A stretch of DNA of 63,425 nucleotides from CAJXOW01 sp964421495. GTDB taxonomy: Bacteria; Bacteroidota; Rhodothermia; Balneolales; Balneolaceae. Position 1 is the first letter of the stretch. Every line of letters starts with the position of its first letter. Shown here in pieces: positions 1-9,423 of this stretch. Below the pieces are notes generated by a model. The model saw only the letters and a list, made by a program, of their open reading frames with translations, ran no database searches and was not told the origin of the DNA. The stretch is taken from assembly GCA_964421495.1 (NCBI GenBank), contig CAYQXO010000001.1, forward strand, positions 1-63,425, read 5' to 3'. Both the position numbers and the translations under genes were made by a program.

Positions 1-1533
1 TATTATGCCGGGGGATACTTGTCAGCGGAAATCGACTCGATTCAGGTTACTCCACCTGAAAAGGGAAAAAACTCCTATATTGCGATAAACCGGGGATGCA
101 GATATGACATTTCCACTTTTCAGATAGATCCCGATACCCTGGCGGAAAGAAGAAACTACCAACCGTATCTCCAAGGTGCACCGTATTCGCGCGAGAAGAT
201 TGAACAGGAGTTGGATCGGCTGATCGAATTTTATGAGAATCGCGGTTATCCGCTCGTTCAAGTGCATGTGGATGAGGTTCGGCGGGACCCGGAAGCTTGC
301 GCCGCCGGACTGAAAATTCGAGTTGAGGCGGGCGAGCGGATGCGGGTGGACGGGCTGCTGTTGCCGTCATTGGAAAATGTGGATCCCGATTATATCCGAC
401 GGGCCAGCGGGGTCGCCGATTCGGCACTGATTACCCCCGCACTCTTGCAATCAACCCGGGATCGCCTGATGAATACCGGCTTTTTCAGAAGGGTGGGAGA
501 ACCGGAGATTGTGATTCAAGGGGATAAAACCTATATACAGCTTCCGCTTACAGAACGTAATCCAAACCTGTTTGATTTGGTGATCGGCTATAATCCCCAG
601 GCGGAAAATGGCGGGTCCGTTGTGGGAGACGGTCAGTTGCACATACGAAATATCTTTTGGCCGGGTAGTACGACCCGCCTGCAATTCGAGCGGCTGAGGC
701 GCCTGGTTACCAAACTGAACGTGGCATTTCAAAGGGATTGGATTATGGGGATGCCGTTGGGGGCCGGGATTGACTTTAAATTTCTGCAACAGGATACTAC
801 CTATCAGGTGCGTAATCTGTCTCTCAGGGGATCGTATGCGCTTACCGGCAATACGAGGATCAGCGGACAATTACGCCGGAAGGTTTCGGTGGGCAACGAG
901 AGTCTTCGTGACATCTCCAACGTGCTGGATGCCGAGGGACTTTATGGCGGGCTTGGAGTGGAATATCAGAAACTCGATGATCCATTAACGCCCACCCGGG
1001 GAATCGAATTCTCGGTCGACCTGCAAACCGGGGTAAAGAGGGTCACCGATGAACGGGCGGAGACCGATAGTATCGACAACCGTATCCCTCAGCGTATGTT
1101 TGAGTTTGACATCCAGCCCTACCTGCCGGTTTTCCGGCGACAAATTCTGACCATGACACTCCACGGCTACTTGCTGGATGCCCGACAGATAACGGAGAGT
1201 GATATGACCCGCTTCGGCGGCGCGCAGTCGCTCAGGGGATATCGGGAAGATCAGTTTCGGGCCTCCCGGGTGGTCTGGGGTGAACTGGAATATCGCTATT
1301 TGATTGATCCCACCACGTATGGATTTGTCTTCGGAGGGGCGGGTACCTATCACCGCCCGAAGCTGGTCACGGAAGCCGGTGACGAAAATGAGGTTACCGG
1401 CTGGCTCTATTCCTGGGGACTGGGATTCTCCTACAATACCCAAATCGGAAGATTACGGTTCTCGTATGCTATATCCCCCGAAGACGCCATCAGCAATGGG
1501 AAGGTGCATTTCGGTATTGTGGCCGATTTGTAG
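1..1533 (+). CDS. Omp85-family outer-membrane protein (TamA/BamA-like), 5' end outside window
   Basis: This is the C-terminal part of an Omp85 family protein, which inserts or moves polypeptides at the outer membrane. The frame is open from base 1 with no start before it, so the gene begins upstream. The first visible residues (YYAGGY) already lie inside a POTRA domain. A second POTRA-like segment follows at about residues 115-190 (DRLMNTGFFRRV). The rest alternates in the manner of a 16-stranded barrel and contains the family RGY signature at residues 412-414 (SLRGYRED), within the lid-lock region. Only two POTRAs are visible, so TamA-like and BamA-like forms cannot be separated; a second bamA elsewhere in the genome is expected. 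A hairpin element and a lipase maturation factor gene follow on the same strand. Confidence 0.88.
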   Translation, partial: YYAGGYLSAEIDSIQVTPPEKGKNSYIAINRGCRYDISTFQIDPDTLAERRNYQPYLQGAPYSREKIEQELDRLIEFYENRGYPLVQVHVDEVRRDPEACAAGLKIRVEAGERMRVDGLLLPSLENVDPDYIRRASGVADSALITPALLQSTRDRLMNTGFFRRVGEPEIVIQGDKTYIQLPLTERNPNLFDLVIGYNPQAENGGSVVGDGQLHIRNIFWPGSTTRLQFERLRRLVTKLNVAFQRDWIMGMPLGAGIDFKFLQQDTTYQVRNLSLRGSYALTGNTRISGQLRRKVSVGNESLRDISNVLDAEGLYGGLGVEYQKLDDPLTPTRGIEFSVDLQTGVKRVTDERAETDSIDNRIPQRMFEFDIQPYLPVFRRQILTMTLHGYLLDARQITESDMTRFGGAQSLRGYREDQFRASRVVWGELEYRYLIDPTTYGFVFGGAGTYHRPKLVTEAGDENEVTGWLYSWGLGFSYNTQIGRLRFSYAISPEDAISNGKVHFGIVADL

Positions 1534-1547
1534 GTGGTATCCAGTAT

Positions 1548-1589
1548 TCTGTCGGACTTTTCGGATCGTAGCGAAAAAAGTCCGACAGA
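1548..1589 (+). repeat. Hairpin element, copy B1 (leader of the lipase maturation factor gene)
   Basis: Perfect 14-base inverted repeat: TCTGTCGGACTTTT at 1548-1561 pairs with AAAAGTCCGACAGA at 1576-1589. The loop contains CGGATCGTAGCGA. The same core and stem recur at 11757-11800, and in degenerate form on the minus strand at 50524-50564. Each copy lies 30-90 bases upstream of a start codon in the same orientation. It has only a weak terminator look, since no T-run follows the right arm. Confidence 0.75.
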
Positions 1590-1674
1590 CTCCCGGGCAG
1601 CCAAAACGGGGATGAGTGAAAATGACAGTGTGGAATCGAAAATTGTATTGAATTGGAAATGGAAGCGATAGCGC

Positions 1675-3237
1675 ATGCAATTTATGATGTTTGATTCATT
1701 AAAGCGCATATGGCATAGGAATATAAAAACCTATCCAAATCCCCAGAACTTTCAGTGGACCCGGTGGTTGTTGCTCCGGGGACTGGGCGGCATCGCCCTG
1801 ATTGCCTTTGTTTCGTTCTGGGTTCAGCTGGAGGGGCTCGTCGGTCCGCAGGGCATACTGCCGGCCGATTCATTTTTACAGCGAGTGAGCGAACAACTGG
1901 GTGCCGAACGTTATTTTCGGTTCCCGACCCTCGCCTGGCTCGATGCGAGCGGCTTCACGTTGCATTTGATGGCGGGACTGGGTGTCATCGCTTCCCTGAT
2001 GCTGTTGTTTAATATCGCTCCCGCTTTATCGGTATTTCTGGTGTGGTTGCTGTATTTGTCGCTTTGCGTCGTCGGACAGGTATTCATGCAGTACCAGTGG
2101 GATAATCTACTCATCGAGACCAGCTTCTTGGCCATTTTTATTGCTCCCTGGCAATGGTGGCCCCGCCGGGCTCAAACCACGAAGGTCAACCCGGTGAGTG
2201 TATGGCTGTTCCGGCTGCTGCTGTTTAAGTTGATTTTTGCCTCGGGGTTGGTGAAACTGGCGAGCGGAGATCCGACATGGAGCGGTTTTACCGCCTTGAC
2301 CTATCATTTCTTCACCCAGCCGCTGCCGACTGTTTTCGGTTGGCTTGCCCATCAGTTGCCCGATTGGATATTAAAGGGGATGACTTTTCTGTCGCTTGCT
2401 ATCGAAATTGCAGTGCCTTTTCTCATCGTTACCACGCGCCGATTGCGACAGGTGGCCGGTTATGTAATTGGCGCGTTAATGGTGCTGATTGGCTTGACGG
2501 GTAATTACGGTTTTTTCAACTTGCTGGGGCTGTTGCTCTGCATATCCCTTTTCGATGATCGAGCCTTCCGAAACATGGTCGATTTTATAAAGGGTAAGAT
2601 TGGTATGGGAGGAATGAGTATAGCTTTCGCTTCCCCGTCGCAATCGGAATTCTCCATAAAGCGATATGCGATGTACCTTTATCTGGCTTTATACCTCGTG
2701 GTTAGTCTTATTCAGTTGACCAATATAACCGGGAAAAGGGGATGGATTCCGGAATGGGGCAAAAAAGTGAACGAAACGGTCCGCGCCACGAGAACCATCA
2801 ACAGTTACGGGCTTTTTGCCAACATGACCACGGAACGACCCGAGATTGTGGTTCAGGGCAGCCGGGATGGACGAACATGGAAAACGTATCGTTTCAAATA
2901 TAAAGCGGGTGCATTGGATGAAGCCCCAACCTGGGCGCAACCCCATATGCCGCGGTTGGATTGGCAGATGTGGTTTGCGGCCCTCGGGAATTATCGTCAG
3001 AATCCGTGGTTTATGCAGTTTTTGGTCAAGTTGCTACAGGATCGAGATCCCGTGCTGGATTTAATCGAAAAAAATCCCTTTCCCGATCGTCCTCCGCAGT
3101 ATATCCGGGCGATTGAATACAACTACAAGTTTACTACGCTGACCCAATGGTGGCAATACGGCCGTTGGTGGGAGCGAGAGCAACAGCAGATGTACGTACC
3201 CGCTTTCTCGTTGCAGCAATTGAGGCGGAACCGCTAA
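1675..3237 (+). CDS. Lipase maturation factor family membrane protein
   Basis: Multi-pass membrane protein of the lipase maturation factor (LMF1-like) family, 520 aa. Animal members assist lipase folding in the ER; the bacterial role is not established. The family opening is clear: WTRWLLLRGLGGIALIAF, then WVQLEGLVGPQGILPA at about residues 46-61. Several hydrophobic helices follow to about residue 350, and then a soluble aromatic-rich tail (WYQ/WWQYGRWW type) typical of the family. Three ATGs (1675, 1684, 1687) are close together; the first follows a purine-rich GGAAATGGAAG stretch and is kept. The gene stands alone on the plus strand and meets the TonB receptor gene tail to tail. Confidence 0.85.
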   Translation: MQFMMFDSLKRIWHRNIKTYPNPQNFQWTRWLLLRGLGGIALIAFVSFWVQLEGLVGPQGILPADSFLQRVSEQLGAERYFRFPTLAWLDASGFTLHLMAGLGVIASLMLLFNIAPALSVFLVWLLYLSLCVVGQVFMQYQWDNLLIETSFLAIFIAPWQWWPRRAQTTKVNPVSVWLFRLLLFKLIFASGLVKLASGDPTWSGFTALTYHFFTQPLPTVFGWLAHQLPDWILKGMTFLSLAIEIAVPFLIVTTRRLRQVAGYVIGALMVLIGLTGNYGFFNLLGLLLCISLFDDRAFRNMVDFIKGKIGMGGMSIAFASPSQSEFSIKRYAMYLYLALYLVVSLIQLTNITGKRGWIPEWGKKVNETVRATRTINSYGLFANMTTERPEIVVQGSRDGRTWKTYRFKYKAGALDEAPTWAQPHMPRLDWQMWFAALGNYRQNPWFMQFLVKLLQDRDPVLDLIEKNPFPDRPPQYIRAIEYNYKFTTLTQWWQYGRWWEREQQQMYVPAFSLQQLRRNR

Positions 3238-3244
3238 TTACAAT

Positions 3245-3272
3245 GGGAAAAAGTACATAGTTGTAGTTTCCC
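3245..3272. terminator. Weak convergent hairpin, possible bidirectional terminator
   Basis: GGGAAA at 3245-3250 pairs with TTTCCC at 3267-3272, with a further TAC/GTA pair inside. It lies in the 44-base gap between two convergent genes, where a shared terminator would be expected. The stem is short and no long T-run follows, so the call is tentative. Confidence 0.35.
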
Positions 3273-3281
3273 TCTAAGATG

Positions 3282-5906
3282 TTACAAGCTCAATTTCGCG
3301 CCGATCTGCAGTTGAAAACCGGGTAGATGCCGGCGGGGGTCGAGGTGCTGGAATACATCCTGAAAATTGAGAAATTGACCCGTTTCGGGATCCCGGTCTC
3401 CAACCTTGTAGGGTTGGCCGGTATCGTGATTAAATCCGAAGTCGGGGTTTACGTTGGTCTGGTTGAACAGGTTGATCGTTTCCACAAAAAGGGTGGTTCC
3501 CACTCCATCCCAATGGAAACGCTTGGTGAACTTGAGGTCGGTGCGCATGCGGTAGTCGGTGGTGGAGCTATTCCATTGCTGGATTGTTTCTGAAATTTCG
3601 GTCGTGTACGGGGTGTAGGGGACGCCGGAATCGTATTTCCAGAGGAGGGACAAGTTCCAGCCGGACGGCAGACCGAGTCCGAATAACTGCAGCGGATCCC
3701 CGGAGGGAGACTGCAACCGGGACTGGAGGACCACCTGGTGCCTCCGATTCCAATTCAATGGGTGACCTGATACGGTACGGGGGATATCGTTTCTAAAGGT
3801 AAAAGGATTATTGTTCTGCGTTTCGAACAGGTTAAAGCCCGGATTATATAATCGATTGCCCTCGGCCCATTGAACGGCGTATTGGCCGGACAGTTTAAAA
3901 TGTGGGGTAGGATTCCAGTTAGTGCCAATTTCCGCTCCCCAGATGCGTGATTTTCCCTCATCTCTAAAGGTAGTGGTAGGAATGTGCGAGCCTAAAACCG
4001 TGATTGCATTTGGCAGCCCCTCCACCTCTTTGTGATATCCGGTTAAATTAAGCCGGAGATGGGGGAGTATTCTATGATTCATTCCGAATTCAAATTGTTC
4101 CGTTGTTATATAATCGAGGGATGGATTGCCGACCAGTCCGCCTGAAAAGGGATCGCGGTATAAGTACTGAAGTTCCGGCATTTGATTAAAGTGACCGTAA
4201 GAGAAGTAAAAGGAGGATTGATCGTAGGGATACTGGATGGTAACGCGGGGACTGAGGGCACGTGTGGTCTGGTGAAATTTTGGCTCTCCGTGCTCGACGT
4301 AATCGAAAAGAGAGGAGGAAGTTGCATTTTTCAGGGCTTCACGATATTCCTGATCATTAATGCTTGATCCCCGGTCAAAACGATCCAGCCGCAGACCGGC
4401 CCGTACTTTTAAATCCTCCAGTTGAAGCTGATATTGGAGATAACCGAACATCTTCCCGGGATTCGTTTGAAAAAAAGAACGGTACGAGCCAAAAAAGGAA
4501 TAGGGACCGGGTGGCGGGGAAATTACCCGTGTAAAGTCTACCCCTCTTAATTCCTGTTGTCCATAGGGACTCAGGCTTGTGGCTCCATGCATGATTTGGC
4601 CGTAATCCAGTTCCATGCTTTGTGTACCTGCTCCAATCGTAAACCGGTGTACGCCAAACCAGGGGGATTTATAATGTCCCTGGAACGTATTCACTGCTGT
4701 TTCTTCCCTTTGCCATATATCCTGGATGGAGCCCGAGTCGACAAATCCGCTAAAGAGATCCGTTCGCCGGTCGCGGGGATTAAATTGAATCGGTTCCACG
4801 ATGGATCGCATGGAGTCCGTACCCACATTGATCCAGTAGTCCCCTATATTCCGCTTGCCGGCATCCGCCTCATAATGATTGTCCAGATAACTAAAAGAGA
4901 ATTCCAGTCGGGACCTATTTTCCCATTTGTGTTGGTATGAGAGATTCAGGTGATGGGTTCGACGATCGAAGTCGGCCAGTTGATCCGGATAAAAATTCCA
5001 CACCCAGCTGAATTCGTGCCACTGACTCCAATAACCGTTATAATTCAGCCGAAGACGTTGATCAGAAGTTAATTGGTAGTTCGCCGTAGCATTGAGATTG
5101 GACCGGTTTTCCTGGTGGGCGGTCAGGGGAATACTCAAAACGGAGTAATCGGGTTTGGAGGATTTCGCCATATGGTAGGGCGTATCCGACAAATCGAATC
5201 CCCCGGAGAGTGCGACCTGGAATTTATTCGTGAAGGGGGCCAAATCACCGGCAAAAAAGGTCAGTCGGTTGCGATCAAAGGAGTTGTGTCCAAACTGATC
5301 GCTGCCCATTTTGTAGCCGGTCTCCAGGGTAAATTCGTTGCCGGGTTTCCGCATTTCCATGTTGACGATACCCGATTGAGCTTGCCCGTAGCGGACCGGC
5401 GCTACTCCTTTGTAGAACTTGACAGATTGTACACTTGAGAGATTTAGATTCAACAGGTTCCTGCCTCCGTAGAGCGGGTGCTGGACGGGAGATCCCTCAA
5501 TTAAATATTGTATCTGATTGGGACGACTCCCGCGAAAATGTACGCTGGAAAGACTTTGGTCGCGGGTGCGAAGTTGGTCCCGGGTAGAGGATTGCCTGTA
5601 AAAAAGATCCGGCTCTTCCCCAACGATGGCAGCTCCGCTTTCAAGCTGGAACAGGTCATTGATATTTTCCATGCCGGGTAAGCGGATCACGTCCTTTCGT
5701 TTATACAGATTAACAGAAGGTATTTCCTCCGCTGTGCTATCCGGTGTATCTACCGTTAATAATTCAGTAGGGGAGTGGGCAGATTTGTGGGAATGATCGG
5801 CGGTTTGAGCGTAAATTTGGTTATGTGTTTTAGGGTCCAAGACCGTTATGATAAGAATGCATAATATAAATAGCCGATATAACATGAGTAACCGTAAAGT
5901 TGGCAT
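3282..5906 (-). CDS. TonB-dependent outer-membrane receptor
   Basis: Outer-membrane active transporter of 874 aa. There is an N-terminal hydrophobic signal (LFILCILIITVL, ending near IYAQT). The plug domain lies at about residues 70-190, with VHFRGSRPNQIQYLIEG and VAPVRYGQAQSGIVN as the recognisable plug motifs. A long 22-strand-type barrel follows, closing with FQLQIGAKLSL. No carboxypeptidase-like N-terminal domain is seen, so this is not a classic SusC. It starts 83 bases behind the surface-protein gene on the same strand and is probably its operon partner. The second ATG at 5885 gives an equally good signal peptide. The substrate cannot be read from the sequence. Confidence 0.9.
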   Translation of the reverse strand: MPTLRLLMLYRLFILCILIITVLDPKTHNQIYAQTADHSHKSAHSPTELLTVDTPDSTAEEIPSVNLYKRKDVIRLPGMENINDLFQLESGAAIVGEEPDLFYRQSSTRDQLRTRDQSLSSVHFRGSRPNQIQYLIEGSPVQHPLYGGRNLLNLNLSSVQSVKFYKGVAPVRYGQAQSGIVNMEMRKPGNEFTLETGYKMGSDQFGHNSFDRNRLTFFAGDLAPFTNKFQVALSGGFDLSDTPYHMAKSSKPDYSVLSIPLTAHQENRSNLNATANYQLTSDQRLRLNYNGYWSQWHEFSWVWNFYPDQLADFDRRTHHLNLSYQHKWENRSRLEFSFSYLDNHYEADAGKRNIGDYWINVGTDSMRSIVEPIQFNPRDRRTDLFSGFVDSGSIQDIWQREETAVNTFQGHYKSPWFGVHRFTIGAGTQSMELDYGQIMHGATSLSPYGQQELRGVDFTRVISPPPGPYSFFGSYRSFFQTNPGKMFGYLQYQLQLEDLKVRAGLRLDRFDRGSSINDQEYREALKNATSSSLFDYVEHGEPKFHQTTRALSPRVTIQYPYDQSSFYFSYGHFNQMPELQYLYRDPFSGGLVGNPSLDYITTEQFEFGMNHRILPHLRLNLTGYHKEVEGLPNAITVLGSHIPTTTFRDEGKSRIWGAEIGTNWNPTPHFKLSGQYAVQWAEGNRLYNPGFNLFETQNNNPFTFRNDIPRTVSGHPLNWNRRHQVVLQSRLQSPSGDPLQLFGLGLPSGWNLSLLWKYDSGVPYTPYTTEISETIQQWNSSTTDYRMRTDLKFTKRFHWDGVGTTLFVETINLFNQTNVNPDFGFNHDTGQPYKVGDRDPETGQFLNFQDVFQHLDPRRHLPGFQLQIGAKLSL

Positions 5907-5989
5907 TATTTTTTTCTCTTACTTTCCGTTACAACAAATCTATTATCCAAGGATGTTCAATATTCGTTACGTGTGTGTTGCCCGAAGTC

Positions 5990-7912
5990 TCATAAAATAA
6001 TTACAAATTTACCGGTTTTGGTGTCACCGTTTTCCTGATTCTCAACCGTATATAGATAAATACCGCTGCTTACCTGTTCGCCCTCCTTATTGGTCAGATT
6101 CCACCCTTTGATTCCCTTATTTTCGTCGTGATGTTGCAAGGATTTGACCTTTCGACCCGACAAGGTGAATATATTAATCGTTGCACGAGCCGGCAGGTTA
6201 ATGAATAGAAGACGGCGGTCAGCCGGCAGCCATACCTCCCGGACAGCAGGGGGCTTTTCCCAGGGATTATCGCCGCGGTGATAGTCCAGGTCTCCCCGGT
6301 ATGGATTGGGGACGACGGACACACTGTCCAGGTTCTGGCGAGGTTCCGTATCGGCAATGATAGTCCAGCTATTGGTGCTGGTAATTTCGGATTCGAGCGG
6401 TGGAAATCCCAGGACGGTATCCTCCCGCGTATAGGCGGTAACTGCATAATGATATTCCTGGTAGGACGACAAATTTCGGTCAACGAATTCGTACTGCAGG
6501 CCGGTGTTAGGACTCAGGCGGTTATTCGGTCGGTCATATTGGGCCAACAACGTCCAATCGGGATTTCTATGCCGGTCGCCGGTCGTTTTGTACACCCGGT
6601 ACCCTTCGAAAGGTTTTTCGGCTCCGTCGAGTCGGTGAGGATCGGTATAGGTTTCGACCTCGTCGGACCATTGGATAATGGCTTTATTGTCCTCCGTTTC
6701 GACCGATATTTCAGGGGAGGGAGGAGGTTCAGGCAGTTCAAAGCCTTGCTCGTGCAGTTTTCTGAGCAGGGATCCATAACGGCGGACCGTCTGAGCGTCG
6801 CTCCCCAGGCTGAGCGCGATGCGAAACTGCAGGGTATCGCCGACCGCAATATCGAAAGGTCCCATGGCATGGAGGTACGGCCGGGTGGTTGAGGTGTCCG
6901 CCGGGTGATCGTCGATATTACCGCTGCTCATAGCCTTGTACCGGTCGGCGTCGTTATAAAGTCCGAGGTTGCCGCCGGAGGAGGCGTGCCACGACCAGGT
7001 AAGGGATTGGGCATTCGTATCAGGCAGGATCTGAGTGCCGATGGCAGAGCCGCCCGACCTGCCGGGAAGGTTGGAATCATGGGTGATTACCTGTTTTTGC
7101 TCCTGGTTGTAACGAATTCGGTCCACACCGCCGGCCTCATCGGATCCGTCGGTAACCCGTTCAATAACGGGAGCAAAGTATGAGGCTATGAATACGTCTT
7201 CGAGGGGGAATTGCGTGGGGGTCACCCGATAGTTGACTACAATAACATTGTCCAGGGGATGGAGGGAATTCCCGTGGCGTAATTCCGGAGTATGGGGTGG
7301 AAGATTTGCAGGATTCGGGGAGTATCCCCAGGAGTAACTTATTTGATACACATCCACATACAAAGGATCGTGATTCGCGTTTTGTCGGGCAGACGGATTA
7401 TAATCATTATAGCGCGTCAGCAGGTCCTGGTGGGAGAAAGGCTCATAGGATTGATAGAAATAATCGGGTGGGGGATTGAATTCATTATGGTGGGTCCGAT
7501 TCGATTCGAACCTGAAAACGCCATCATCTGGATGATCACTGTACCCGTTAAATTCACGATTCGCACTTAAAAATGGAATATGAGTGGTGGTAACCAAGGT
7601 ATCTCCCTGGGGAGTAATGCCTCCAATCCACCATCCCCCGGAACTTATATGCTCGATATCGCTTCCTTTTGGGAATTCGGTGTTTAGTAAATCTGGTATA
7701 TAAATTAATCCCCGGGCGTTGAAACTGCCTGAGTTATTGATGAACTGTTGTACCCGCCCCACGTCGTGCAGAGCGAAATCTTCCGTAATGAATTGGGCTT
7801 TGCTCACATCCGGGTAAACGGTACTGAGAAGGAGAGCAATCCCACACCATTTAAAAAACGTAAATATGCGAGATGTTAGCGTGGGAATAGATCGACCGAC
7901 TCCAAATGGCAT
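5990..7912 (-). CDS. Secreted surface protein with fibronectin-like and T9SS-type C-terminal module
   Basis: A 640-aa exported protein. An N-terminal hydrophobic helix (FFKWCGIALLLSTVYPDVSKA) serves as signal. The middle is a beta-rich domain with many Asp/Tyr/Trp residues. A fibronectin type III-like segment follows at about residues 400-520 (IIQWSDEVETYTDPH ... FEGYRVYKTTGD, YHYAVTAYTRED). The last 80 residues form a FlgD/T9SS-like sorting module: INIFTLSGRKVKSL, then GEQVSSGIYLYTVE, ending GKFVIIL. This suggests delivery to the cell surface by type IX secretion or a related route. It lies upstream of, and probably in one transcript with, the TonB receptor. The function is unknown; capture of a substrate for that receptor is an inference from context. 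Confidence 0.75.
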   Translation of the reverse strand: MPFGVGRSIPTLTSRIFTFFKWCGIALLLSTVYPDVSKAQFITEDFALHDVGRVQQFINNSGSFNARGLIYIPDLLNTEFPKGSDIEHISSGGWWIGGITPQGDTLVTTTHIPFLSANREFNGYSDHPDDGVFRFESNRTHHNEFNPPPDYFYQSYEPFSHQDLLTRYNDYNPSARQNANHDPLYVDVYQISYSWGYSPNPANLPPHTPELRHGNSLHPLDNVIVVNYRVTPTQFPLEDVFIASYFAPVIERVTDGSDEAGGVDRIRYNQEQKQVITHDSNLPGRSGGSAIGTQILPDTNAQSLTWSWHASSGGNLGLYNDADRYKAMSSGNIDDHPADTSTTRPYLHAMGPFDIAVGDTLQFRIALSLGSDAQTVRRYGSLLRKLHEQGFELPEPPPSPEISVETEDNKAIIQWSDEVETYTDPHRLDGAEKPFEGYRVYKTTGDRHRNPDWTLLAQYDRPNNRLSPNTGLQYEFVDRNLSSYQEYHYAVTAYTREDTVLGFPPLESEITSTNSWTIIADTEPRQNLDSVSVVPNPYRGDLDYHRGDNPWEKPPAVREVWLPADRRLLFINLPARATINIFTLSGRKVKSLQHHDENKGIKGWNLTNKEGEQVSSGIYLYTVENQENGDTKTGKFVIIL

Positions 7913-8275
7913 AAATATTAATGATTTTTTCTATTTGCATCTCATTACATTACCTCTAAAAGCTAATGTAAATATGTATAAATAATTGTATGCCAGTAAA
8001 TTATGGGATATATATAATGTGTAATTTATATATATGACATCGATATTTTATCTCTTGACCGCGTATACTTTGTAATTGGGTCAGTTAATCCAAGTTGGCA
8101 TTCGAGTACTTTAAAAATGCCTCCTTTTGTTACCGGGTCGTTATCTATCTCTCTTAAAGCTGAACAGTTAGATATTTTTGTTAGTTCCTTTTTGGTATCG
8201 GACTCATAAATCTCTTGTCTATCAGCCGCAAGTTCTTTTAATTAAACTATTGAATCCCAACTAAAAATTTTTGAC
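7913..8275. other. Divergent AT-rich intergenic region
   Basis: A 363-base gap between divergently transcribed genes, so it should hold two promoters. It is strongly AT-rich at 7970-8050, with several TATATA runs. I see no long palindrome, RNA gene or convincing small ORF. No Shine-Dalgarno precedes the ATG at 8276. Confidence 0.5.
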
Positions 8276-8590
8276 ATGAAAACGCTCAGAGTATTTCCCC
8301 TTTTCCTCGGTATTTTGTTTTTCATAGCTGCATGCGGTGGCGAGACGGATGTAGTTGAATCCGGTACCTATGCAGGCACGATACAAAAAGTAGTTCCTGA
8401 AGAATCTGAAATTTATGTGCAGATCGAAGACGGTAAAAAACTGGAATTGTACTTTATTGACGAGACGACGTTGACCCGCAATGGTGCGGAGGTTTCGTTC
8501 AGCGAGTTGGAAAAAGGCCAACAAGTTGAGGTGAAGGTCGAAAAAGTCGGGAAGCGACTGGATCCGCTGGCGGTTCGCATCCTCGAATAA
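8276..8590 (+). CDS. Small lipoprotein of unknown function
   Basis: A 104-aa exported lipoprotein. The signal peptide MKTLRVFPLFLGILFFIAAC ends in a lipobox (IAAC, with Cys 20). The mature part is about 84 residues of short beta strands rich in Glu and Lys (GTIQKVVPEESEIYVQIEDG, then VSFSELEKGQQVEVKVEKVG). This resembles a small OB-like beta barrel of the DUF5666 kind, but I do not assign it firmly. The stop codon overlaps the start of the DUF2231 gene (TAATG), so the two are probably co-translated and may work together at the envelope. Confidence 0.75.
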   Translation: MKTLRVFPLFLGILFFIAACGGETDVVESGTYAGTIQKVVPEESEIYVQIEDGKKLELYFIDETTLTRNGAEVSFSELEKGQQVEVKVEKVGKRLDPLAVRILE

Positions 8591-9093
8591 TGAATGCCCT
8601 GCCCGACATATGGAGGGTGGAGTTGTGGCATCCCCTGACGGTTCATTTCCCGATTGTCCTGTTGATAGGGGCGATGCTGGCTCGTTTGGCCTCCCGCTTT
8701 CTGGATGCGAGTTCCGAATGGGTCGTTAAAATGAGTCGCGTTCTACTGTTTGGCGGTACTATTTTTGCCTGGCTTGCCGTGTACACGGGCAGTCTCGCAG
8801 ATGCCGAAGTCGTTCGTTCCATGTGCGATCCCACGGTGCTGGAGGTTCATGAAAATCTCTCGTACTCCGTGGGCTGGATATTTACGGCAGCTGCCATACT
8901 GGATGTAATATATATGTTTTCGCCCGGCGTGTTGGAGAGCATTCGCACATCCTGGAAGGAGTGGATACTCATCGGTTTGCTGCTGGTCGGGACCGGATAC
9001 CTGACCTATACCTCTCATCTGGGAGTGCGCCTCGTATATCAGCAGGCGGCCGGGGTGTATCAACCCGCCGAGGATTGTCGCAACTTTGAATGA
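8590..9093 (+). CDS. DUF2231-type integral membrane protein
   Basis: A 167-aa protein with four predicted membrane helices. The first carries the DUF2231 hallmark WHPLTVHFPIVLLIG at about residues 15-29, in which the paired histidines are typical of the family. Members often occur with cytochromes or heme-related lipoproteins and may bind heme through those histidines, which is inference. A second His (VHENLSYSVGW) opens helix three. Its ATG begins on the last base of the lipoprotein stop codon, indicating translational coupling. The gene ends before a 330-base gap that contains two palindromes. Confidence 0.8.
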   Translation: MNALPDIWRVELWHPLTVHFPIVLLIGAMLARLASRFLDASSEWVVKMSRVLLFGGTIFAWLAVYTGSLADAEVVRSMCDPTVLEVHENLSYSVGWIFTAAAILDVIYMFSPGVLESIRTSWKEWILIGLLLVGTGYLTYTSHLGVRLVYQQAAGVYQPAEDCRNFE

Positions 9094-9299
9094 AATGGAG
9101 TAAGAAGTTTTTGCATCTCGTTCCGAATCTTTTCTACGTTCAACGGTGGGGTGATTCGTGTCAAGTGTTCGGGGACCCTCCTTTTTGTAAAAGCCTCTCT
9201 TCTTATTCATATGCAGCTCGATAAATCTGCCTTTTAAAACGGCATTATGAATCGCCTTCCTTTTCTATAGAATTCCATCCCGTTAGATAAAAAATGTGT

Positions 9300-9317
9300 A
9301 ACCGGACCCGTCCGGTT
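9300..9317. promoter_or_regulatory. Perfect palindrome, possible operator
   Basis: AACCGGAC-CC-GTCCGGTT is a perfect 8+8 inverted repeat with a 2-base spacer. It lies 106 bases upstream of the glycosyltransferase-nucleotidyltransferase start, in the 330-base gap 9094-9423. Its size fits a dimeric repressor or activator site. No regulator gene is adjacent. The rest of that gap shows nothing coding. Confidence 0.45.
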
Positions 9318-9367
9318 GGTATCTAATGGGTGCCGTTCAACATTAAAATAATGGGTCAATATTTGTG

Positions 9368-9402
9368 ATCCCGTCATTTGAGGTCTCTATAAATGACGGG
9401 AT
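9368..9402. promoter_or_regulatory. Perfect 12-base hairpin just upstream of the fusion gene
   Basis: ATCCCGTCATTT at 9368-9379 and AAATGACGGGAT at 9391-9402 are perfectly complementary, with an 11-base loop. It ends 21 bases before the ATG at 9424, so in RNA it would fold directly in the leader. It could act as an attenuator, protein-binding site or operator. No T-run follows, so it is not a simple terminator. Confidence 0.55.
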
Positions 9403-9423
9403 TAAACCTCCATCGGGATCAAT

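Noticed and set aside
19..1533. TTG at 19 as start of the first gene
   Set aside because: The frame is open upstream to base 1 and already encodes POTRA sequence (YYAGGY), so the true start is outside the window.
6278..6892. 204-codon frame antisense to the surface-protein gene
   Set aside because: Shadow of the fibronectin/T9SS-type gene on the minus strand.
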